64,000 nucleotides of DNA from assembly GCA_043783625.1 (NCBI GenBank), contig JAYVZE010000190.1, forward strand, positions 42,193 through 106,192, given 5' to 3'. Under the pieces are notes generated by a model. It was given only the letters and a program-made list of their open reading frames with translations. It made no database searches and was not told the origin of the DNA. The stretch is from JAFDVL01 sp043783625. Its GTDB lineage: Bacteria; Acidobacteriota; Blastocatellia; RBC074. How positions within the stretch are numbered: the first letter of the stretch is position 1; every line of letters starts with the position of its first letter. Shown in pieces: positions 1-7,468 of the stretch. The position numbers were made by a program, and so were the translations under genes.

Positions 1-1
1 C

Positions 2-802
2 ACCAACAATGCGCGTCCTTTCCCGAAATTCGGGAGCTTTCAAGTTCTGGCTGCGCCGAGCCATTCCAACTACCACGCGCTTTATTTAAAGGCGCAACAA
101 CGCTTTGCGAATGGGTTGACGTTCCTGAGTTCATTCGCGTGGAGCAAATCCATTGACAACGGCAGCGGTGTCCGCACAACGGATGGCGACAGCCTGACTC
201 CATCAAACAACTACAATCTTGGACTAGAACGCGGATTGTCAGCTTTTGATTTTCGACGCCGATGGACGACTTCGGGTTTATATGAACTCCCAATCGGCAA
301 GGGCAAACGCGTAGACCTGAATCCAGTGGCAAATTTCCTGCTGGGCGGTTGGCAATTAGGCGGAATTTTGACATTGCAGGACGGCTTTCCGTTCACGGTG
401 CTGTGCGGCGCGGGAAATATTCAAAACGGCGGCGGTGTCTGCTACCCCGATTCAACCGGCGCGAATCCAAATCTTCCAAGCGATCAACAAACGCGCACGC
501 GATTCTTTAATCTCGATGCGTATGTGGATCGTATTCCGGCGACAGGCAATTTCCGCTACGGCACGACAGGACGCAACTCAGTAATCGGACCTGGAATAAT
601 TAGCCTTGACGCTTCGCTGAACAAGAAATTCAATCTCACGGAATCGAAGTATTTTGAATTTCGAACCGAAGTTTTCAATGCCCCAAATCACCCGATCTGG
701 AACGTGCCTGGACGCCAGTTACGACAAGCTGATTTTGGCGTCATTACCAGCACTAAAATTGATTCACGCCAGCTCCAGTTTGCGTTGAAATTAGTTTTTT
801 AG
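2..802 (+). CDS. TonB-dependent receptor, C-terminal part (5' end outside window)
   Basis: The reading frame is open from base 2 and ends with TAA at 800-802, so this is the 3' part of a longer gene. The product resembles the end of the large Oar-like TonB-dependent receptors that are abundant in Acidobacteriota. Seen here are SNYHALYLKAQQRF, FAWSKSID, FDFRRRW and the strand-turn-strand pattern GGWQLGGILTLQDGFPFTV of a beta barrel. The chain ends in LQFALKLVF, a terminal phenylalanine typical of outer-membrane barrels. It would sit in the outer membrane and import a substrate using TonB energy. The substrate cannot be told. The downstream exported isomerase and amidohydrolase could belong to the same uptake function, but this is inference. 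Confidence 0.88.
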   Translation, partial: TNNARPFPKFGSFQVLAAPSHSNYHALYLKAQQRFANGLTFLSSFAWSKSIDNGSGVRTTDGDSLTPSNNYNLGLERGLSAFDFRRRWTTSGLYELPIGKGKRVDLNPVANFLLGGWQLGGILTLQDGFPFTVLCGAGNIQNGGGVCYPDSTGANPNLPSDQQTRTRFFNLDAYVDRIPATGNFRYGTTGRNSVIGPGIISLDASLNKKFNLTESKYFEFRTEVFNAPNHPIWNVPGRQLRQADFGVITSTKIDSRQLQFALKLVF

Positions 803-969
803 GGCGCCATTTCTACATAAAAAATTCGGCACGAGCAGGCAATTCTTTCTCTGCTCGTGCCGGAAAACTTCTGAACGATTGCATTTCAACTTCTCAATCC
901 CGATAATACTTCTATGCCCTGTATGGCTACCCATCAGAGATACCAATAACAAATCAGAGGAATTTTTCA

Positions 970-1836
970 ATGAACCATCTTCTCTCACGCCGTGATTTAC
1001 TCAAGGCATCAGCACTTTCCGCAGCGGCACTCCCCTTTGCAAATTTAACCGCTGCATTTGCACAAAAAACAATTACCCATCCAGACCCGTGGAAAGGGCT
1101 GAAAATCGGTGTTGCCACCTACACGTTCCGCGAATGGCCGATTGAACAAACGATCAAAGGATTACAAACCGTCGGAGCGAAATACATCTCTATTAAGAAT
1201 GTAAAAAATCACATTGATATTTCGCACTCCACAGAAGAACGCAAGCAACGCGCCAAAATGTTCCGCGATGGCGGAATGGAAATCCTCAGCGTCGGCAACG
1301 TCAGCCTCCGTGGTTCTGACGATGAAATCCGCAAGGGTTTTGAATATGCCCGCGATGTCGGCGTCCCCACCATCGTTTGCGCACCGCGCCTTGATGCAAT
1401 GCCGCTCCTTGATAAACTCGTCAAAGAATTCAATATCAAGCTCGCCATTCACAATCACGGCCCCGAAGACAAAGGATTTTTCCCCTCGCCTTATGACGTA
1501 ATGACAGCAGTTGGAAAATTCGACAAACGCATTGGACTTTGCATTGACGTAGGTCACACCGCACGCGCCGGAGTTGACCCCGCAGAGTCCATCATTAAGT
1601 GCAAAGAACGTTTGTACGATTTACACTTGAAAGATATTTCTGCGCTGGGCAACAAAAATACACCCATCGAAGGCGGACGTGGCATCCTTGATTTGACTGC
1701 AATTTTGCAGGCTTTGCGTAAAATTAATTATCAAGGATTAGCGGGCTACGAATACGAAAAAGATGGCAAAGACCCATTAGCGGGCTTAGCGGAAACTTTG
1801 GGATACACCAAAGGTTTGTTGGCGAATTTGAAATAA
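970..1836 (+). CDS. Tat-exported sugar phosphate isomerase/epimerase-like TIM-barrel protein
   Basis: This 288-residue protein starts at ATG 970 behind AGAGGAATTTTTCA. Its N-terminus has a twin-arginine signal (SRRDLLKASALSAAALPFA, residues 6-24), so it is probably exported folded. The rest matches the xylose-isomerase-like AP-endonuclease-2 TIM barrel. Likely metal or substrate positions lie in AIHNHGPED, LCIDVGHT, YDLHLKD and the C-terminal GYEYE. Such proteins usually act on sugars, inositol or hydroxypyruvate-type substrates; the exact reaction is not readable. It lies between a TonB receptor and a secreted amidohydrolase on the same strand, with a palindromic repeat beginning 6 bases after its stop. 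Confidence 0.85.
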   Translation: MNHLLSRRDLLKASALSAAALPFANLTAAFAQKTITHPDPWKGLKIGVATYTFREWPIEQTIKGLQTVGAKYISIKNVKNHIDISHSTEERKQRAKMFRDGGMEILSVGNVSLRGSDDEIRKGFEYARDVGVPTIVCAPRLDAMPLLDKLVKEFNIKLAIHNHGPEDKGFFPSPYDVMTAVGKFDKRIGLCIDVGHTARAGVDPAESIIKCKERLYDLHLKDISALGNKNTPIEGGRGILDLTAILQALRKINYQGLAGYEYEKDGKDPLAGLAETLGYTKGLLANLK

Positions 1837-1841
1837 CAAAT

Positions 1842-1973
1842 GGCGGCAGCCTTTGGAGTCCGGTGGCTTGACACCGCTTTTGTGTTCGCTACCTCATACG
1901 CCACATTGCAACAAAAGTTTTTGGTGGCGAACGAAAAGCTGCGCCGAGTCGCAGCACTCCAAAGGCTTCGCCA
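1842..1973. repeat. REP/BIME-like inverted repeat, GGAGT...ACTCC type
   Basis: The outer arms AGCCTTTGGAGT (1848-1859) and ACTCCAAAGGCT (1956-1967) are perfect complements. Inside them lie GGTGGCTTGACACC (1862-1875), itself a palindrome, and AAGCTGCGCCGAGTCGCAGC towards the right end. The right half is clearly related to the element at 62756-62860. It fills most of the space between the isomerase stop and the amidohydrolase start. An open frame from 1840 runs through it into the amidohydrolase, but this looks incidental. Confidence 0.75.
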
Positions 1974-1992
1974 TCCTCGCTCAGAAATCATT

Positions 1993-3282
1993 ATGCGGCC
2001 TAAATTATTGCTACTTCTCTCGACCCTTATTTTCTGTGTCACAGCTTTTACTCAGGAACCCGCCAAAGAAAAACCCAAAATCATCGCCATCAAAGCCGGA
2101 CGCCTGATTGACGGCATCAGCAACACTATCATCAATAATGCCTTCATCCTCATCGAAGGTGATAAAATTATCGCCGTTGGTTCCGACGTAAAAGTTCCTG
2201 CCGGAGCAGAAGTCATTGATCTGAAAAATTCGACCGTGATGCCGGGATTGATTGACTGTCACACGCACGTGACTTCGCAGCCAGCAGATTATTACGCTGA
2301 CACGTTTCGCAAAACGCCGATTGCCGAAGCCGTCACCGCGCACCTCTACGCTAAACGCACGCTCGAAGCGGGATTCACAACCATTCGCAATGTTGGCGCG
2401 GGCGAATTCATTGACATTGCTTTGCGCGATGCCATTAATCGCGGCGATGTCATCGGCCCGCGAATGCAATGCGCGACGCTGTCAATCGGCGCGACGGGCG
2501 GACACGGCGATCTGAGCGGCTTTTCGCCTTACCTCAAATTTGCACATTTTTCCGGCATTGCCGATGGCGCAGATGAAATTCGCAAAATGGTGCGCTTTCA
2601 AATTAAGAATGGCGCGGACGTGATTAAAATGATTGCCACCGCCGGAGTTTTATCCGAAGAAGAATCTGTCGGCGCTCCGCAATATTCATTGGAAGAAATG
2701 AAAGTGATGGTCGAAGAAGCTGCGATGTGGGGCAAAAAAGTTTGCGCTCACGCGCACGGAACTGACGGCATCAAACGCGCTACGATTGCGGGTGTCGCCT
2801 CCATCGAACACGGTTCGTTCCTCGACGACGAAGCCATCAAATTGATGAAAGAACACGGCACTTACCTCGTCGCCGATATTTACAACGACGATTACATTTT
2901 GGCTGAATATGCCAAGATGGGTTATCCCGAAAAGATTCTTGAAAAAGAACGTAAAGTCGGTCTCACACAACGGCAAAGCTTTCAAAAAGCCGTCAAAGCC
3001 GGAGTCAAAATCGCCTATGGCACAGACTCTGGCGTCTATCCGCACGGCTGGAATGGCAAGCAATTTTTTCACATGGTGAAGTGGGGATTGACTCCAATGG
3101 AAGCCATCAAAGCTGCGACTGTAAATTCAGCCGACCTGCTTGGGTGGAGCGAAAAAGTTGGTTCAATTTCCGCCGGAAAATTCGCCGACATCGTTGCCGT
3201 TGACGGCGATCCGCTGAAAGATATTACGGAAATGGAGAAGGTGAAATTCGTGATGAAGGGTGGCGTAGTTTATAAGAAATGA
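1993..3282 (+). CDS. Secreted amidohydrolase (imidazolonepropionase/Xaa-Pro dipeptidase-like)
   Basis: The start at ATG 1993 is preferred over the upstream in-frame ATG at 1840, because it begins a clean signal peptide (MRPKLLLLLSTLIFCVTAFTQ) and the 1840-1992 stretch is repeat DNA. The mature protein has the composite domain of metal-dependent amidohydrolases. VMPGLIDCHTHV carries the HxH metal site, DVIKMIATAGV a central lysine, VCAHAHG and ASIEHGSF further histidines, and AYGTDSG the late aspartate. The C-terminal GKFADIVAVDGDPL is a family signature. Related exported enzymes cleave cyclic amides or proline dipeptides; the substrate here is unknown. It ends with a normal TGA. Confidence 0.9.
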   Translation: MRPKLLLLLSTLIFCVTAFTQEPAKEKPKIIAIKAGRLIDGISNTIINNAFILIEGDKIIAVGSDVKVPAGAEVIDLKNSTVMPGLIDCHTHVTSQPADYYADTFRKTPIAEAVTAHLYAKRTLEAGFTTIRNVGAGEFIDIALRDAINRGDVIGPRMQCATLSIGATGGHGDLSGFSPYLKFAHFSGIADGADEIRKMVRFQIKNGADVIKMIATAGVLSEEESVGAPQYSLEEMKVMVEEAAMWGKKVCAHAHGTDGIKRATIAGVASIEHGSFLDDEAIKLMKEHGTYLVADIYNDDYILAEYAKMGYPEKILEKERKVGLTQRQSFQKAVKAGVKIAYGTDSGVYPHGWNGKQFFHMVKWGLTPMEAIKAATVNSADLLGWSEKVGSISAGKFADIVAVDGDPLKDITEMEKVKFVMKGGVVYKK

Positions 3283-3467
3283 GGCTCGTACTTAAATCGT
3301 CGCACAGGAACAAAAATGCAAAGAAATCTCGTAGGCCAAAATAAGATACTACAGCCGTGCATTAGGTAGTTATAGGAAAATTCACACGCGCTGTGATTTA
3401 CTTCACTTTTCGTAGAGCAGTTCTAACTCCCGCACGGCGCTACAATCTTATTTACAGTAACTACTTA

Positions 3468-4238
3468 TTATATTTTCCGATAACTACCTTTTCCCGAAAA
3501 CTCAATTAAACCTTTATCCCGTAAAAATTGCAGTTGCTGCCTTATTTTATCTTTAATATGATTATTATTGGGATATTTTAGCTTTAATTGATTTTCAAAG
3601 GCATAGACTTCTCTAAGAGAAAAAGTGTCATTTTTTATTTTATCGATACAATTCATACTATCTATAATCCACCCTCTCGAATCTATATTTTTAAATTTCA
3701 AAAATATTGTGCTTAACCATTTTTCTTGAACTTTTTCTCGTGAAATAATTTCAGAATTTTTTATTAAAAAAATCCGTCCGCTTTCTGGAATTTTTGATAT
3801 TTCGATATTACAACCTAGCCAACCTGCCCTTCTTGCTGTATCGCTTAATGGTTTTCTTTTTTCGACAATATCGGGAACAAAAAAGTGTTTTTGGATTATA
3901 AGAAAATTATTGACAGACAAACTTTTTTTGCTGTAATTCAGAAAAAAGAAGTTTGGATTGTTTGCTGAATTAATTCTTTCTATCATCTTAGAATAAGCCC
4001 CGTCTACAATTTTATCACCTACTTTATTTCCACCTTTACTTTTTAGTTCGAATTCTTCTAAACAATCACCACAATAGAAATCCGCAACAGGTTTATTATT
4101 TTCAAATTCAGATAATTCTGAACACCCGCAATTTGGACAATAACTATTATGCTTTACCCAATTTTCAGTAAGCACCCTCGCAATTTGAGAATTACTGGTG
4201 TAATTATTTGCTAAATATCTATCAAATTGAAGGTTCAT
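3468..4238 (-). CDS. dpnI: DpnI-like restriction endonuclease specific for methylated GATC
   Basis: This 256-residue protein aligns along its length, from memory, with DpnI of Streptococcus pneumoniae, which cuts GATC only when adenine is methylated. The catalytic PD-(D/E)XK residues are at D53, E64 and K66, the same numbers as in DpnI. A zinc site is formed by C34, C37, C56 and C59. The methyl-recognition segment RKPLSDTARRAGWLGCNI is kept. The C-terminus (HIKDKIRQQLQFLRDKGLI) matches the winged-helix domain, which also reads the methylated site. No methylase or DpnC/D partner adjoins it. This is expected for a methyl-directed enzyme, whose host must not methylate GATC. The gene is visibly more AT-rich than its neighbours, suggesting transfer. 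Confidence 0.95.
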   Translation of the reverse strand: MNLQFDRYLANNYTSNSQIARVLTENWVKHNSYCPNCGCSELSEFENNKPVADFYCGDCLEEFELKSKGGNKVGDKIVDGAYSKMIERINSANNPNFFFLNYSKKSLSVNNFLIIQKHFFVPDIVEKRKPLSDTARRAGWLGCNIEISKIPESGRIFLIKNSEIISREKVQEKWLSTIFLKFKNIDSRGWIIDSMNCIDKIKNDTFSLREVYAFENQLKLKYPNNNHIKDKIRQQLQFLRDKGLIEFSGKGSYRKI

Positions 4239-4332
4239 TTTTATGCAGCTCGTTTTGCGTTTATATTTCCTTGTATTTTGTTTTGTACTGGGTAACCACT
4301 AGAAAACGAAAATGTCGCGGCTCGGTTACCAC

Positions 4333-6096
4333 TTATCTGCTAATTCCTCTGCTGATTACGATGCGCCGTTTGATTGGCGTCACTATCAGACTCGTCATCT
4401 CCATCGCCCCACTGTACGAAGCAGTGATTGTTGCTGATGTATCAGTTACAACTGCGCCAGTGAAAGCCATAAACGTTGCCTTGAACTGACCTGCTTCAAT
4501 GAAAACCGTTGACGGTACAGAAACGATAGATGGATTGTCGCTCGCCAGCGTAATCATAACGCCGCCGACTGGTGCAAAGTCATTCAGATAAATTGTTCCC
4601 GTCTTCAAAGTATCAGCCGTAACAATTGGCGGGCTAAAATTAACCGCTGATAGCAACGGCGCGACTGTCAACGTATTGGCAACAGTTCCAAGATTTGCCG
4701 TAGCGGAAATGATGGCAGGTTGATAGCTCGTTGCGGCCTTCGTAGTAATTGAAAATTCTATGCTTTTAGCTCCGGCTGGAATTCGTACAGAACCGGGGAC
4801 AGTGGCGTATTCAGGGCGTGAACTCGTCAGCCCCACCTCCGTACCGCCTATCGGAGCAGAAATAGATAACGTGAATATTCCTCTGCCAGCCGTGCCACCA
4901 ACCAGAAATGTCGAATCCAAATTCAAATTGTTGGATGGCTCAAAGGGTGTACGACCTCCGGGAAAAGGACGATACAGCGGATCACCCACGTTAATTATCA
5001 TCCATTGTAAAAAGGCAGTGTTGCGCAAAAAAGCATCGCCAACATTTGCACCTTCAAATAAATTTCTGAACACGCCATCAGGATGCGGCAAGCCTTCTAA
5101 ATACGGTTCGTTGATCGCACCGCTAGTGATCGTAATTCCCTTCTTTAAAGCGTTTGCAGTCCAGTTTGCACCACCGCGCGGATCAAGTGCCGAAGCACTG
5201 TCGAGATGAAATCCTATTGCGCCAGTCGCCCAACTAAACGCGTCGTTGTAATTGTTGTAGGAATACCAACCGGAATAGAGAGCTACATTTTCACATCGCA
5301 ACGGAGCAGGAGCGATGCCAAATTCCGCTTCTTGTTCATCTTCGGTCACGGCCATTCCGATTTTTCTGGCGAAATCTGCCGCACGCAATAAATCCCAATT
5401 CCCTGCGCTTAAACTCCAATCTTCCAGCGTACCAATTGCCCCAAGCCTGCGATCAAAACAGCCTTGTCCGTTTAATCCATTCGCTTCGGCTTGCATTGCT
5501 TTATCAACTAACCCTTTCGCTAAATCAATGGTTGCGGCATCCAATCGCCAGACGGAATAAATACGCGCTGCGCCGGATTGATTCCGGTAATCGGCGAACG
5601 AAATAAACGGCGGATAAATATTTCCCTGACTTTGGATTTGGGCGAAGTAAGAATGATTGGTAATCTCAAAAATATCGAGAATATTTTCATTCCAGATGTC
5701 AGCAACGAATTGATCTACGGCTCTGATGTCAAGCACTGATCCGGCGGGAACATTGACAATTTTGTAAGGAGTTTGGTAAGCGAAGACGACGTACAAAATT
5801 CGATCTTTGCCCAAAGCGTTCAAGCAAGACTGGATCGGCTTACGGACGTTTATTTCGTAGTCGTAGAAATCTATCGCATCGCCATGCGTCGGAGTAATCG
5901 CACATTTATTCGCAGCGGGAATTCCGCGTTTGGATAAATAATAATTGGCGACTTCGAGCGATTCGGGGACGTTGGCGTTGAAGACGATTAAGACGCGCTC
6001 TGACAGAGGAATTGTATTATTTTGTGTTGTCGCATCACTGCTTCCGAACATCAGCAAGATAAGCACCAAGCCGGAAAAATAGTTCTGCCATTTCAT
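4333..6096 (-). CDS. TIGR03790 family exported protein
   Basis: A 587-residue protein with a signal peptide (MKWQNYFSGLVLILLMFGSS) and the features of the TIGR03790 family: VLIVFNANVPESLEVANYY near the N-terminus, then RILYVVFAYQTPYK, VWRLDAAT, and GAINEPYLEGLPHPDGVFRN before FLQWMIINVGDPLYRPF. After about residue 390 it carries Ig/CalX-like beta repeats with the phrase ITLASDNPSIVSVPSTVFIEAG. The function of the family is unknown. It is the last gene of a tight minus-strand run with DUF1501 and DUF1800 proteins, only 9 bases after the DUF1501 stop, so it is probably part of the same exported system. Confidence 0.85.
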   Translation of the reverse strand: MKWQNYFSGLVLILLMFGSSDATTQNNTIPLSERVLIVFNANVPESLEVANYYLSKRGIPAANKCAITPTHGDAIDFYDYEINVRKPIQSCLNALGKDRILYVVFAYQTPYKIVNVPAGSVLDIRAVDQFVADIWNENILDIFEITNHSYFAQIQSQGNIYPPFISFADYRNQSGAARIYSVWRLDAATIDLAKGLVDKAMQAEANGLNGQGCFDRRLGAIGTLEDWSLSAGNWDLLRAADFARKIGMAVTEDEQEAEFGIAPAPLRCENVALYSGWYSYNNYNDAFSWATGAIGFHLDSASALDPRGGANWTANALKKGITITSGAINEPYLEGLPHPDGVFRNLFEGANVGDAFLRNTAFLQWMIINVGDPLYRPFPGGRTPFEPSNNLNLDSTFLVGGTAGRGIFTLSISAPIGGTEVGLTSSRPEYATVPGSVRIPAGAKSIEFSITTKAATSYQPAIISATANLGTVANTLTVAPLLSAVNFSPPIVTADTLKTGTIYLNDFAPVGGVMITLASDNPSIVSVPSTVFIEAGQFKATFMAFTGAVVTDTSATITASYSGAMEMTSLIVTPIKRRIVISRGISR

Positions 6097-6105
6097 GACG
6101 ATTCC

Positions 6106-7464
6106 TTACATCATAAAGCCTAAATTCGCCGTATCAAACCGCCCCAGATGAGGAAACACCGTCGTCAAATCTCCCGCCGAAACCCCGAACCATGACGCCA
6201 GTGTCGCCGCATACTGGTCGCACGAAGTCGTCGGAATCCAGCGTCCTAATTCCGTATCATCCGGGCCGTTGATGGTCTGATTCGGGAATTTGCCGTAGAT
6301 GTCTCCGCCTTTGACGGCATCTCCAAGAATGAAGTGATGGCTGCCCCAACCGTGATCGGAGCCTTTGCCGTTCGCACGAAACGTCCGCCCAAAATCTGAA
6401 GCCGTAAACGTCGTCACATTTGAAGCAACTCCTAATTCTGTCAGTGCATTGTAAAAAGCTCCTAACGTCGAACTCATTTCACGCAATAAGGGAGGATGTT
6501 CAGTGATCTCATCACCGTGCGTATCAAAGCCGCCGAGTGAACAGAAAAAGATTTGCCGTTTCAATCCGAATGAACTTCGCCCCGCGATTAAGCGAGCGAT
6601 CATTTTCAATTGATTCCCTAAATATCCGGCGGGGATTTGCGTCGTTAAATTCACATTCGCCAGTGAAGCTTTGACGATTTGATCGGCTGAAATTGCCCGC
6701 TTCATCACCCGATTATATTCAGTCTCAAATAAACCTTTATGCTCCTGCTCCAGCATTTCACGATACGCCCGCGAAACGGAATCGCCCCCGCCAATCACAT
6801 CAATTCCATTCAATCCGATGCTTCCCTGCTTCGGAGAAACCTGATACTGCGCAATCGTATTGGACGCCTGAAAGGTATTTGCGCCTGCCGTCGAAACCGA
6901 CATCGAAATCTGCGGATTGGTATTCAGCGAATTCATCAAATCTGCGACCCGTCCGCCCCAGCCTGTCCCCGAAGCCAAATCTTCAGGGCGAATATTCGAC
7001 CAAATCACCTGCTGGTCACTGTGCGAAAATAATGAGCGCGGAAGCTTGGCTCGCTTGGTTTGATAATTCGTTCGCGTCGTCACTTCAACTAACGGACCGA
7101 CATTCGCCAGAACAGCTAATTTTCCTGACGTAAAAAGTGCTTGCAGCTCACTCAAATTTGGATTGAAAGCGTACTCCCGTCCGTCACTGGTTTTGGGCGT
7201 AATCGGCAGCAGTTGGTTTTGCGCAATCGCAATCGTTGTGCGGCTGGAATAATAATTATTATACTCAGCCTGCGAGCGCGGGATAATGCAATTGTCGCCA
7301 TCATTACCCCCGTATAAAAACAAGCAAACCAGTGCTTTATAATCGTCCGCCGGAGGAACCGCCGCCGCGACACGGGCGAAGTCTCCATAAGATGAAGCCA
7401 TGGCTCCGGCACCCATCGCGGCACAAATTGATTGATGAATAAAAGCTCGACGATTGTTTTTCAT
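6106..7464 (-). CDS. DUF1501 domain-containing protein
   Basis: A 452-residue protein. The N-terminus MKNNRRAFIHQSICAAMGAG holds a twin-arginine-like signal, so it is probably Tat-exported. The DUF1501 hallmarks are LVCLFLYGGNDGDNCIIP, FSHSDQQ, QIFFCSLGGFDTHG and TASDFGRTFRANGKGSDHGWGSHH cut by normal spacing. The family is related to the alkaline phosphatase/sulfatase fold, but its substrate is unknown. It begins 4 bases after the DUF1800 gene ends. DUF1800-DUF1501 pairs are common in Planctomycetota, Acidobacteriota and Proteobacteria, and the two are thought to work together outside the cytoplasm. Confidence 0.9.
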   Translation of the reverse strand: MKNNRRAFIHQSICAAMGAGAMASSYGDFARVAAAVPPADDYKALVCLFLYGGNDGDNCIIPRSQAEYNNYYSSRTTIAIAQNQLLPITPKTSDGREYAFNPNLSELQALFTSGKLAVLANVGPLVEVTTRTNYQTKRAKLPRSLFSHSDQQVIWSNIRPEDLASGTGWGGRVADLMNSLNTNPQISMSVSTAGANTFQASNTIAQYQVSPKQGSIGLNGIDVIGGGDSVSRAYREMLEQEHKGLFETEYNRVMKRAISADQIVKASLANVNLTTQIPAGYLGNQLKMIARLIAGRSSFGLKRQIFFCSLGGFDTHGDEITEHPPLLREMSSTLGAFYNALTELGVASNVTTFTASDFGRTFRANGKGSDHGWGSHHFILGDAVKGGDIYGKFPNQTINGPDDTELGRWIPTTSCDQYAATLASWFGVSAGDLTTVFPHLGRFDTANLGFMM

Positions 7465-7468
7465 AAAA

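Noticed and set aside
1840..1992. N-terminal extension of the amidohydrolase
   Set aside because: The stretch is repeat DNA and the signal peptide starts at 1993.
3468..4238. Complete restriction-modification system
   Set aside because: No methyltransferase gene adjoins the DpnI homologue, and a methyl-directed enzyme does not need one.
4208..4489. Plus-strand ORF between the DpnI and TIGR03790 genes
   Set aside because: It overlaps the TIGR03790 C-terminus antisense and has no ribosome site or family match.
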